Program-made: the position numbers and the translations under genes
Shown here: positions 18,914 through 26,568 of the stretch, piece by piece
How positions within the stretch are numbered: position 1 is the stretch's first letter
How the letters are laid out: every line of letters starts with the position of its first letter
The notes under the pieces: generated by a model
Databases searched by the model: none
Told to the model about the DNA's origin: nothing
Seen by the model: only the letters and a program-made list of their open reading frames with translations
DNA from: Marinobacter iranensis
GTDB taxonomy: Bacteria; Pseudomonadota; Gammaproteobacteria; Pseudomonadales; Oleiphilaceae
Direction: 5' to 3'
NCBI RefSeq assembly: GCF_029207565.1
Contig: NZ_JANCMW010000011.1
Location: forward strand, 119,903-183,902
Length of the DNA stretch: 64,000 nt

Positions 18914-18998
18914 TATCTAAATTTCTAATGATAAGTGACTAAAGATCATTTTATCGGATAGTAATACACCAGTAGACTCACCACCACAAGTTCAGGGA

Positions 18999-19107
18999 GC
19001 CCTGCGCATCACCCTTTCCAAAACTGTACGGAGCCATGGATGGCGGAGTCCAAGCGTCACATGGATGTGCCGAAGGAGCGTGTTTTGGAAAGGGTGATGC
19101 GCAGGGC
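18999..19107. repeat. Palindromic repeat element, copy A (core forward)
   Basis: 109 bp. The outer 26 bases on each side form a perfect inverted repeat (18999-19024 with 19082-19107). The ~57-bp interior has two small hairpins with 2-base loops: GCCATGGATGGC (19033-19044) and CACATGGATGTG (19058-19069). The interior matches copies B, C and D, while the outer arm sequence does not. It fills the gap between the LysR and DMT genes. In-frame reading through it creates a false N-terminal extension of the DMT protein. Confidence 0.9.
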
Positions 19108-19149
19108 GACGACTCCAATGCCGGAGGACAACCAAGAGGAACCGGACTC

Positions 19150-20055
19150 ATGTCAGGCAAAACCGTAAACAGTGCAATCCTTCTGCTGGTGATCGGCAAC
19201 GCCATGGCATTGATCAGTGACGTCTTCATCAAACTGATGGAACCCGGCACCTCCGTCTTCCAGTTTGCCTTCGTGCGCTGCGTCATTACCCTGCTGCTGT
19301 TACTGCCTCTGGCAGGACAGCTCAACCGCAAACACCTGTTCTCCGGCATCAAAGTCCACGCCGTGCGCGCCCACGTGCACCTGGCCGGCCTCCTGTGCAT
19401 GGTCGTTGCCCTTGGCAACCTCCCGCTGGCCACCGCCAACGCCGTGTTCTATGCCGCCCCTATACTGGTCATGGTGCTGTCCGTCTTCCTGTTCCGGGAA
19501 AAGCTCACCCCGCTGAGCGTCTTCGCCGTGTTCAGCGGATTCGGCGGCATCATCGTCATTCTGCGCCCGGTGGAATTCAACTGGGCCGCCATCGCTGCGC
19601 TAGCCTCCGCCTTTACACTGGCCATCAACGCCGTCATGGTGCGCAAGCTGCCCAAAGAGCAAACCACGGTACACAAGCTATTGCTGAATTACGCACTGAT
19701 CATCCCCGCAGCCGGGGCCCTCGCATGGTGGGAAGGCGCCGCCTGGGACAGCTCCATACTGATCAGCGCCCTGGGCTCTGCCCTCTTCATCCTGGGCTAC
19801 AACATCACCGTACTGCTGGCGTACCAACAAGTGGATGCCAACCAGGTCACCAGTGCCGAGTACACCGGACTTATCTGGGCAGTCAGCATTGGCTGGATCT
19901 GGTTCAACGAAGTGCCGGACCTGTGGTTCCTGGCCGGCAGCACCATGATCGTGGTGCCCCTGATATTGATCGGCCTGCAACACCGGCGCCGTTCAGGGGC
20001 GCCGGCAAGAGGCTTTAATCCGGATACTCAGCGGGTAACATCAATCAACAACTGA
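19150..20055 (+). CDS. EamA/DMT-family transporter
   Basis: 301 aa from ATG 19150 with AAGAGG upstream. The frame stays open to 19036, but that extension is repeat sequence and not protein. Ten hydrophobic segments in two EamA halves; the motifs GNAMALISDVFIKLMEPGT and ANQVTSAEYTGLIWAVSIGW resemble RarD/YdcZ-like exporters. The ligand is unknown. Its 3' end overlaps the convergent His-rich gene by 28 bases. Confidence 0.85.
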   Translation: MSGKTVNSAILLLVIGNAMALISDVFIKLMEPGTSVFQFAFVRCVITLLLLLPLAGQLNRKHLFSGIKVHAVRAHVHLAGLLCMVVALGNLPLATANAVFYAAPILVMVLSVFLFREKLTPLSVFAVFSGFGGIIVILRPVEFNWAAIAALASAFTLAINAVMVRKLPKEQTTVHKLLLNYALIIPAAGALAWWEGAAWDSSILISALGSALFILGYNITVLLAYQQVDANQVTSAEYTGLIWAVSIGWIWFNEVPDLWFLAGSTMIVVPLILIGLQHRRRSGAPARGFNPDTQRVTSINN

Positions 20056-20462
20056 GCGCCCTGCAATACCTGGTGTTCCAGGGGGTAAGAGCCACTGTTG
20101 TAATGAAACTGGAAACGAGTGCCGTGGTCACGCCTGTAATGGTGCCGGCTCTTGTTCCAGTGGTGTTTGTGGCCGTGATAGCCATGTTTACGCTGGAGGT
20201 ATTTCTTGTGCTTCCAGCCGTGCTGCCGCTTGCTGTACTTTTTGTGCTTCCAGCCATGTTTGCGGTCCCGGTAGCCATGGTCGGCATACCTGTCACGATG
20301 CTGCGACGACAGAAACTTCTTGTGGTGAGGGGCTCCCCCGCCATGGTCTACTTTCTGGTAGAACCCCGCCTTGCGGTCCTCACGCTCGTACGAGTCCGCC
20401 ATGGCCGGGGCTGTGGCCATCATCAGGCCGGCGAGGCAACTGCCAATAAGAAATCGTTTCAT
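20028..20462 (-). CDS. Secreted His/Lys/Arg/Tyr-rich small protein with internal repeats
   Basis: 144 aa. A signal peptide (MKRFLIGSCLAGLMMATAPAMA) precedes a strongly basic, histidine-rich mature part. The unit HGWKHKKY occurs twice (KHGWKHKKYSKRQ, QHGWKHKKYLQRK), then HGYHGHKHHW. About a fifth of the mature residues are His, so metal binding in the periplasm or binding of a polyanion is possible; neither is shown. It resembles poorly known YXWGXW/RcnB-like small envelope proteins only in composition. It overlaps the DMT gene tail to tail. Confidence 0.65.
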   Translation of the reverse strand: MKRFLIGSCLAGLMMATAPAMADSYEREDRKAGFYQKVDHGGGAPHHKKFLSSQHRDRYADHGYRDRKHGWKHKKYSKRQHGWKHKKYLQRKHGYHGHKHHWNKSRHHYRRDHGTRFQFHYNSGSYPLEHQVLQGAQLLIDVTR

Positions 20463-20571
20463 CGTTCTTCTCCCGATCCTTTCAGATCCCGGATATCAGC
20501 ACTCACGAACAGGTTCGCGGGTGCTCCCTGACTTCAGGGTACGGAATTGCCGGGGAATGTCAGGTGATCGG

Positions 20572-20593
20572 GAAGTGCTTTGCACTTCTTTTA
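20572..20593 (+). other. Hairpin with T-tail between minus-strand genes
   Basis: Stem GAAGTGC/GCACTTC with a TTT loop and TTTTA tail looks like a plus-strand terminator, but both flanking genes are on the minus strand. It would stop only an antisense or unannotated plus-strand transcript. Confidence 0.35.
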
Positions 20594-20648
20594 CATGGGT
20601 GCGGGCGGTCTTTACAGTTGCCCTCTCCGCTTGATCCCTACGCCAGTC

Positions 20649-21203
20649 TCAAAGCAGGTGGGATTCCAGCTCAAACACGTGGGGATCATGATCACCCAAC
20701 GCCCTGAGTGCCTCCGCCAGTTTCAGCAGATATTCACTGTTAGGGCCGCTGGGGCCTGAAGAGCATGCGATCTGGCGGGCAATATCAAGAGAAGAGGCTG
20801 GCCCCAGAAAGGCTGCATTATCCTCGGTGGCAATATAAACAAGGCCTTCCGCGCTGTCACCATCATCAAACACCATGGCGGTGCTGAAGCGCAGGTAGCC
20901 GTTTTTCTCCCGCACATCCAGGTGCCCGAACACCTCCGGTGACACACGATAGGCCATACCCTTACACAGTGCGCCCGGCTGCCTGATCAGCGTGACGACG
21001 CGACCCGGGGCTTCCGGGGTGCCACGGTGATCATGGGAGCCCTGCCAGAAACGACGGGCCCAGCCCTCAATCGTGGCGGGGCGCTGTTCGAGGAAGGGGA
21101 AATCCACCTTATAGATAAGGGAGCCATAGCCAAACAGCCACACGGAGGAGATTCCATCGAACTGCTGGCGGCTGCGGTTGTGTTCTACGGTATCAAACGA
21201 CAT
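20649..21203 (-). CDS. ChaC-like gamma-glutamylcyclotransferase
   Basis: 184 aa. The ChaC nucleotide-like loop VWLFGYGSLIYKVDFPF (about 22-38), RFWQGSHDHRGTPEAPGRVVTLI, and AYRVSPEVFGHLDVREKNGY are all characteristic. ChaC enzymes cleave glutathione to 5-oxoproline and Cys-Gly in the cytoplasm. The length fits the ChaC2-like class. It is followed upstream on the same strand by marC with a 34-base gap and may be co-transcribed. Confidence 0.9.
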   Translation of the reverse strand: MSFDTVEHNRSRQQFDGISSVWLFGYGSLIYKVDFPFLEQRPATIEGWARRFWQGSHDHRGTPEAPGRVVTLIRQPGALCKGMAYRVSPEVFGHLDVREKNGYLRFSTAMVFDDGDSAEGLVYIATEDNAAFLGPASSLDIARQIACSSGPSGPNSEYLLKLAEALRALGDHDPHVFELESHLL

Positions 21204-21237
21204 TATCTGCCTCTCTCACGAACGCTGGCTGAGACCA

Positions 21238-21870
21238 TCAGGTGGCCGTTGTCGAAGCGATAAAACCGGCGATACCCGTCAGCACGATTTCCGCTGCCAT
21301 GGCGGACAGGATCAGGCCGCTGATCTTGGAGAGTATATTCAGTCCGGTTTTGCCCAGGACCTTTTCAAGGTAACCGGACAGGTGCAACAACACCGCCAGG
21401 ATGGCCAGTCCCGATATCAGCCCCAGCAGACCACCTGCCACTTCCGGCAGGCGGTTCAGTTCAGCACCGTAGACCAGGATGGCACCAATGGTGGCGGGGC
21501 CGATCATTACCGGGATGGCCAGGGGCACCACCGCAATATCATCGCGGTCTTCATCCGGCAGCCCGGTGGCGTGGTTGCGGGTACCGCTGGTAACCAGGCT
21601 GATGGCGGTCAGGAACAGCAGGCTGCCGGCACCGATCCGGAACGAGTTCAGGGTGATGCCGATGGCACTGAACAGCAACGGGCCGACGAAGAATAGAACC
21701 AGCCCCAGGATCAGTGCCGACACGGTTGAACGCCGGATAATCGAGCTCTTTTCCGCCGCCGGCAGCCCCCTGGTCAGGGCCAGGAACATGGTCACCACAA
21801 AGAACGGCGCCAGCAGGAACAGGAAACGAATCGTGCTGCTGATGTAGGTACTGACAAACGCTTCAAACAT
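21238..21870 (-). CDS. MarC-family integral membrane protein
   Basis: 210 aa from ATG 21870, the start matching family length; the frame runs to 21918 without similarity. Six hydrophobic segments; motifs AVVPLAIPVMIGPATIGAILVY and ALTRGLPAAEKSSIIRRS are typical of MarC (UPF0056). The family's function is unsettled despite the historical link to multiple antibiotic resistance. Confidence 0.88.
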   Translation of the reverse strand: MFEAFVSTYISSTIRFLFLLAPFFVVTMFLALTRGLPAAEKSSIIRRSTVSALILGLVLFFVGPLLFSAIGITLNSFRIGAGSLLFLTAISLVTSGTRNHATGLPDEDRDDIAVVPLAIPVMIGPATIGAILVYGAELNRLPEVAGGLLGLISGLAILAVLLHLSGYLEKVLGKTGLNILSKISGLILSAMAAEIVLTGIAGFIASTTAT

Positions 21871-21954
21871 TCGGAATATCCGGCCAAGGGTAAAAACGGT
21901 ATAGCATAGCGGCAGCATTGCCTGCTTGCCGTAAGGAAGTGAACGTATCCCGGG

Positions 21955-22911
21955 CTAGCGTTTTTTGACGCTGGGCTTCCTGGGTTTGCGTGGCTTTGGG
22001 GGTCTGGCAGGTCTTCCCGGCCCCGGGGGTTTACCGCGCTTTCCAGCCGGTTTTCCTGGCATTCCCCCTTTTGCATTCTTGCCACGCGCGCCCTGGGTCG
22101 GTTTGCCGGCCTTTTTACCTGTTCTTTTGCCCGTTGGCTTCCTGGTTTCGCTGCGGGTGTCCGGGCTGACCTCCGATGAAGAATCCCGGATCATGTCGAA
22201 AAGCCCCTTCAACTCCTTTTCACCCAGATCGCGCCACTCGCCAACCGGCAGTCCCTTCAGGCTGATGTTCATGATGCGCATGCGCTCAAGCTTGGTGACT
22301 TCGTAATCGAAAAACTCGCACATGCGGCGGATCTGGCGGTTCAGGCCCTGCACCAGGGTGATGCGGAACACGAAACGGGATACCTTCTCGACCTTACACC
22401 GCTTGGTGACCGTGCCCAGTATCGGAACGCCGGCGCTCATGCCCTGGACAAACTCCGCGGTCACTGGTCTGTTGACGGTCACCAGGTATTCTTTCTCATG
22501 GTTGTTGCCGGCCCGCAGGATCTTGTTCACCAGGTCGCCGTTGCTGGTAAGAAAGATCAGCCCCTGGGAGTCCTTGTCCAGGCGGCCAATGGGGAATATT
22601 CGCTCGCCATGGCTAACATGGTTGACGATGTTCCGGGGTTCCGCCGGGTCGGTGGTGCTGACCACGCCCACGGGTTTGTTCAGGGCGATAAAGATCAGGT
22701 CCTCCTCGTCCCGGGGTTCGATCAGCTCGCCGTTGACCGTGACCCTGTCCCCGGGAAGGACCTGATCACCGACCTGGGCGGCCTTGCCGTTGATGGCGAC
22801 GTTGCCGTTCTCGATGTAGCGGTCTGCCTCCCGCCGGGAACACATGCCACTCTCGCTGATGTATTTGTTGAGGCGGGTCGAGTTTTTGCCGGGCATGGGG
22901 TTCCTGTTCAA
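21955..22911 (-). CDS. rluF: 23S rRNA pseudouridine synthase RluF-like, with long basic tail
   Basis: 318 aa. An S4 RNA-binding domain (RLNKYISESGMCSRREADRYI, about 12-60) is followed by the RsuA-family catalytic domain with the active-site Asp in GRLDKDSQGL (about 110). The stretch GDLVNKILRAGNNHEKEYLVTV and GVPILGTVTKRCKV matches E. coli RluF, which modifies U2604 of 23S rRNA. After about residue 245 comes a tail of roughly 70 residues made of K/R/G/P, probably an extra RNA-binding extension. Confidence 0.92.
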   Translation of the reverse strand: MNRNPMPGKNSTRLNKYISESGMCSRREADRYIENGNVAINGKAAQVGDQVLPGDRVTVNGELIEPRDEEDLIFIALNKPVGVVSTTDPAEPRNIVNHVSHGERIFPIGRLDKDSQGLIFLTSNGDLVNKILRAGNNHEKEYLVTVNRPVTAEFVQGMSAGVPILGTVTKRCKVEKVSRFVFRITLVQGLNRQIRRMCEFFDYEVTKLERMRIMNISLKGLPVGEWRDLGEKELKGLFDMIRDSSSEVSPDTRSETRKPTGKRTGKKAGKPTQGARGKNAKGGMPGKPAGKRGKPPGPGRPARPPKPRKPRKPSVKKR

Positions 22912-22920
22912 GGTCGATTA

Positions 22921-23925
22921 CTAGGCCACTTTCGGGGATACATAGCTGAAACGCTTGCGATACTGCTCCATGGTACAACCTACCGTGCGTTTGAACAGCC
23001 TTCGGAACGAACTGGCATCTTCGTAGCCCACGCTCCAGATGATACGCGCGGTCTGTTCGCGGCTGGATTCCAGCAGGTGTTTGGCCGCCTCGATCCTCAG
23101 GTGTTGCAGGTAGCCGATAGGCGTCTCCCCGGTGGCTTCCTTGAAGCGGCGCTTGAAGGTTCGGGTGCCAAGGCCAGCCACAGCGGCCACCTCATCAATG
23201 GTCAGCGCATCGGAGTAATGTTGCTCAAGCCAGGTTTGCGCCTTGCGGATGGCGTCATCCTGATGGGCCTTCTGGCTATAGAACGCCATATAAGGTGTCT
23301 GCTCCATTCGTCGGCCATCCAGCACCAGCATCTTGCTGCAGGCCAGGGCAACGGCGGGCGAGGCGAAACGCTCCACCAGGTAAATGCACAGGTCCACAAA
23401 CGCGGTGGCGCCGCCGGCGCAGATGATCTGGCCGTTATCCACCAGCAGTTGGTCTTCTTCCAGCCGCAGGTGCGGGTATCGGCTACGAAACAGTGGCGCG
23501 GCCCGCCAGTGGGTAGTGGCCACCTGGTCATCCAACAGCCCTGCTTCCGCCAGCACAAAGCTGCCGGTGCAGACACTGGCCAGCACCGCCCCTCTCTCCA
23601 GCGAGTCCTGCAACCACCCGTACAACGGTCGTGAAGGTGCCAGGGTCCGCTCCAGGCGCTCAGCGCCCACGGCGGCTTCCACCGAGGATCCCACCACAAT
23701 CAGGTCCGCCTCAAAGTCCCCTCGTTGGCAGGTGGGCGTCACCACAGCGCCGCTGTAACCACGCACCGGCTGGTCATCCACCGTGACCACCTGGCAGTTG
23801 AACAGAGGTTCACTCCGACCAACCGGGTTGCGACCACAGAAATTCGCCACCGTGAAGAAGTCCATGATGCCGTGAACACCCGAGGCATGGCAGTTGGGGA
23901 AGGCGATGATGGCAACGTTGAACAT
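22921..23925 (-). CDS. GlxA-type AraC-family transcriptional regulator
   Basis: 334 aa. Residues 1-190 are a DJ-1/PfpI (class I amidotransferase-like) domain with the nucleophile-elbow region ASVCTGSFVLAEAGLLDD. Residues about 230-330 are an AraC helix-turn-helix pair (LTIDEVAAVAGLGTRTFKRRFKEATG and RIIWSVGYEDASSFRRLFKRTVG). Such regulators control glycine betaine, arginine or lipid-related genes. It is divergent from the alpha/beta hydrolase across 110 bases, so that gene is the likely target. Confidence 0.9.
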   Translation of the reverse strand: MFNVAIIAFPNCHASGVHGIMDFFTVANFCGRNPVGRSEPLFNCQVVTVDDQPVRGYSGAVVTPTCQRGDFEADLIVVGSSVEAAVGAERLERTLAPSRPLYGWLQDSLERGAVLASVCTGSFVLAEAGLLDDQVATTHWRAAPLFRSRYPHLRLEEDQLLVDNGQIICAGGATAFVDLCIYLVERFASPAVALACSKMLVLDGRRMEQTPYMAFYSQKAHQDDAIRKAQTWLEQHYSDALTIDEVAAVAGLGTRTFKRRFKEATGETPIGYLQHLRIEAAKHLLESSREQTARIIWSVGYEDASSFRRLFKRTVGCTMEQYRKRFSYVSPKVA

Positions 23926-24035
23926 GATAATGGCCCTTTCAGCACTTTATATGTCAAATATGACACTCCTGCTGGCAACCCGCAAGCCCTAACCTGAACC
24001 TGTCATCAACCAACACAGGAAGAAGGACTTTCATC

Positions 24036-24944
24036 ATGACCTCACAACTGAACGTCCAATCAGAGATCTTTCAACGCTCAACATCCCGAAGCACTTCGGA
24101 CAGTGCCGGATTTTCAGCCACCCGGCTGGCCCTGCAGTTGTACGGAAGGGTTTCACCGCAGAAAGCCGGCCGGCTGGTGAACCGCATGGCTTTCAGGCCC
24201 TCCCGCCTTCCCATGCCGGTTCGCTACGAGTATTTGCTGGACAATGCCGACAGCTACACCCAGCTCCAGCACGGCGCCCGCACCATCCCGGTGTACTCCT
24301 GGGGCCAGGGCCCGGTCATCCTCGGCGTCCACGGCTGGGCCGGGGCCGGCATCCAGTTTGGCGCCTGGGTAAATCCGCTGGTGGAGGCCGGTTATCGCGT
24401 GGTGCTGTTCGATGCCCCGGCCCACGGCCGCGCCCAGGGCGAGACTACGAACCTGTTTGAAATGGCCGAAGTCACTGCAAAGGTGGCGGCCAGCGTTGGT
24501 CGGGTTCACGGAGTTCTGGCCCATTCCATTGGCTGCATCGCCGTGGCCAGGGCGATCGCCGATGGTCTTCAGCCCAACTACCTGCTCATGCTGGCACCGC
24601 CCATTAGTCTTACAGCTGTGATGGACAACCTGGGCCGGCAACTGGGGCTGAGCCGGGAGGTTCTGGCGGTACACCTGCAATTGATGGAAGAGCAATTCGG
24701 CGAATCGGTCTGGGAGCAACTGGACCTGGAAGTCCTGTCCCGGTCACTCACCCAACGTGGCCTCATCGTGATCGATGACGACGACACCTCCATCGCGCCG
24801 GACGAAAGCGAACGAGTCTACAACAACTGGGAAAACGCCAATGTATTACGCACCCGGGGGCTGGGCCACCACCGCTTGCTGTGGAGCCCCATGGTTGTGG
24901 AAACAGTGCTTCGGGATCTGGGCCGGCCGGTGGACACCGTCTGA
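24036..24944 (+). CDS. Alpha/beta hydrolase
   Basis: 302 aa. Oxyanion region LGVHGWAGAG (about 96-105), strand-turn VVLFDAPAHGRAQG, nucleophile elbow LAHSIGCIAV with Ser164 (SxGx in place of GxSxG), a likely acid in DDDDTSIAPDES, and a catalytic His in GLGHHRLLWS. It is a cytoplasmic serine hydrolase of unknown substrate. The divergent GlxA-type gene suggests regulation by it. No signal peptide is seen. Confidence 0.82.
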   Translation: MTSQLNVQSEIFQRSTSRSTSDSAGFSATRLALQLYGRVSPQKAGRLVNRMAFRPSRLPMPVRYEYLLDNADSYTQLQHGARTIPVYSWGQGPVILGVHGWAGAGIQFGAWVNPLVEAGYRVVLFDAPAHGRAQGETTNLFEMAEVTAKVAASVGRVHGVLAHSIGCIAVARAIADGLQPNYLLMLAPPISLTAVMDNLGRQLGLSREVLAVHLQLMEEQFGESVWEQLDLEVLSRSLTQRGLIVIDDDDTSIAPDESERVYNNWENANVLRTRGLGHHRLLWSPMVVETVLRDLGRPVDTV

Positions 24945-24984
24945 TTCAACCCGCCTGACCGTTGTGGATCCCAAGGGACCGAAG

Positions 24985-25764
24985 TCAACGGGACGGGCTG
25001 ACGTAGACCCAGTTGGTGCCCACGTTGTCGCACACAATGATGTCCCGGTTAATTACTGAACACAGGGAAAGGTTGCCTGGCAGTTCGTCGTGATAACGGG
25101 CTTTTACCGCCAGGGTTTTCTTGTCCTGTTTGAGCAGGGTGAAGGTCTGCTCCATGCGACGGGCAAAGTCGACGCCACCGCCCTCGATGGTGTGAAAGGC
25201 ATTATGGAATGCGGTGAAGCTCATGGTGTTGGCGCCCAGGCCAATATCCACCATTTTGGGAATGTATCGATCATAGGCGTCTGACAGGTAGCGCCGGACC
25301 GCTTCTTCGTCATTCCGGTTACCTTTGAACGGGCTCAGATCCAGACTGTTGTCGGGCTCCAGAACACCTTCAGCCAGTTTGCTGTTGGGCTGATTTTCAA
25401 CGAGCTTATAACGGCGTTGCGGGCAGGTAATACGTTGACCTTGCAGGCGACAATCCGCCAGCCGGCCGGCGGGCTCCGAACCGTTCTCAGGCTGGGAAGA
25501 TTTTTCAGGTTCTGGCTGCGGCACTTCCAGCCCCAAACGCCCGGCGGGGCGGCGCAAAAGCAACGCCTGTACCTGTGGGTCGTTGCGCTTGAAATCGGTC
25601 GGTGAGGGCAATCCCGCACCCTGCCCTTCGCTAACGACTTTGCAATAGAGCTTTTCCAGTTCGGTTTTCGCGCCTTCCATGCAGGCGTCAGCAGCAGGGG
25701 CCGCCTGGGCAGAGCCAACGTAGACGCCAAGCACGACCAGGGCCAGCCACCTAGTTGTCATCAC
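24985..25764 (-). CDS. Uncharacterised periplasmic protein
   Basis: 259 aa (or 258 from the second Met). A signal peptide (TTRWLALVVLGVYVGSAQAA) is followed by a Cys-containing segment (ACMEGAKTELEKLYCKV), a Pro/Glu-rich spacer with paired Cys (DCRLQGQRITCPQRRY), and a C-terminal half with NTMSFTAFHNAFHTIEGGGVDF and LSLCSVINRDIIVCDNVG. The even number of Cys suggests disulfides. No known family is recognised. It overlaps the 3' end of the TetR gene by 14 bases, so the two are probably co-transcribed. Confidence 0.65.
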   Translation of the reverse strand: MMTTRWLALVVLGVYVGSAQAAPAADACMEGAKTELEKLYCKVVSEGQGAGLPSPTDFKRNDPQVQALLLRRPAGRLGLEVPQPEPEKSSQPENGSEPAGRLADCRLQGQRITCPQRRYKLVENQPNSKLAEGVLEPDNSLDLSPFKGNRNDEEAVRRYLSDAYDRYIPKMVDIGLGANTMSFTAFHNAFHTIEGGGVDFARRMEQTFTLLKQDKKTLAVKARYHDELPGNLSLCSVINRDIIVCDNVGTNWVYVSPSR

Positions 25765-26368
25765 GCTGTCCCAGTGCCAGGCGCGCCATCAGATCTTCAA
25801 CCCGGCGGATGGTTTCTGCGTCCCCCTTTTTGCCGGTAAGCACCACCTGGGACCCGATGGTGGCCACATACATCAGCAGTGACAGGTCCTGTATGCGCTG
25901 GGGATCACTGCTCAGGCGCTCATACAGCTCGCAGTTCTGGTTGATTCGGGCTTCGTCCACCTCGGTCACCAGATCCGCCGCATAGTCATTACGGCGGGCA
26001 TAATCCCGCACTGCCAGCTCCACCTGCAGGCGGCGGATATTACGGGAGGCGTCGGTGAGCAGCAGCTCCAGAATCTGCCGCAGCTCAGTTTCCACGTCGC
26101 CGCCTTTGGGTTTCCAGTATTGCAGTTCGTGGAGGCGGCGATCCCGCCAGCGGTCGAGAAAGCTGACCACCAGATCTTCATGGTCCTTGAAGTGCCAGTA
26201 GAAACTGCCGCGGGTAACACCGAGTTTTTTGGAGAGCGTCAGCACCCGCAAATGGCTGAAACCACCTGCGGCCACTTCCCCTGCGGCGGCATCGAGCCAG
26301 TCGTCGCGGGTCAGTTGCGCTTTTCCCGGGTTCTTTCGGCTGGGGCGGGTTGGTCGGGCGTCAGTCAT
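25751..26368 (-). CDS. TetR-family regulator of the beta-oxidation operon
   Basis: 205 aa from ATG 26368; the longer frame to 26515 crosses the intergenic promoter and carries no family sequence. The HTH lies at about residues 20-65 (AGEVAAGGFSHLRVLTLSKKLGVTRGSFYWHFKDHEDLV). The ligand domain is unlike named regulators. It is divergent from the hydratase/dehydrogenase gene with a pair of operator-like dyads between them (26468-26504), so it likely represses that operon in response to an acyl-CoA-like ligand. Confidence 0.88.
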   Translation of the reverse strand: MTDARPTRPSRKNPGKAQLTRDDWLDAAAGEVAAGGFSHLRVLTLSKKLGVTRGSFYWHFKDHEDLVVSFLDRWRDRRLHELQYWKPKGGDVETELRQILELLLTDASRNIRRLQVELAVRDYARRNDYAADLVTEVDEARINQNCELYERLSSDPQRIQDLSLLMYVATIGSQVVLTGKKGDAETIRRVEDLMARLALGQRDDN

Positions 26369-26467
26369 TCGGGGGTCAGATCCTGCTGCTGGCTGTTTTG
26401 GAAACCTGCGGATGCATTCTACATGAACAGGGCCCGCACTTTTGAAACCGTTGACCCTGCACAAAAC

Positions 26468-26504
26468 ATACAGTAGTGTACGGACACACAATACACCAGT
26501 GTAT
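26468..26504. promoter_or_regulatory. Two operator-like dyads between TetR and the beta-oxidation operon
   Basis: ATACACCAGTGTAT (26491-26504) is a perfect 6-bp dyad with a 2-base spacer. ATACAGTAGTGTAC (26468-26481) is a degenerate copy 23 bases upstream. They sit 65 bases before the operon start and about 100 before the regulator start, as expected for an autoregulated TetR operator. Confidence 0.55.
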
Positions 26505-26568
26505 GGAGATTTCAATAAACATCTTCATGCCGACGATCAACCCGATTCCAGTATCAAGGAGCCGCCCC

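Noticed and set aside
19001..19105. Repeat copy A as a rho-independent terminator
   Set aside because: It lies upstream of both divergent genes and lacks a T-tract, so it does not end either transcript.
20572..20593. Hairpin with T-tail as a terminator of a known gene
   Set aside because: No plus-strand gene ends here; kept only as an unexplained hairpin.
22498..23634. Plus-strand frame of 378 codons over rluF and the GlxA-type gene
   Set aside because: Lies opposite two well-supported genes and has no recognisable domain.
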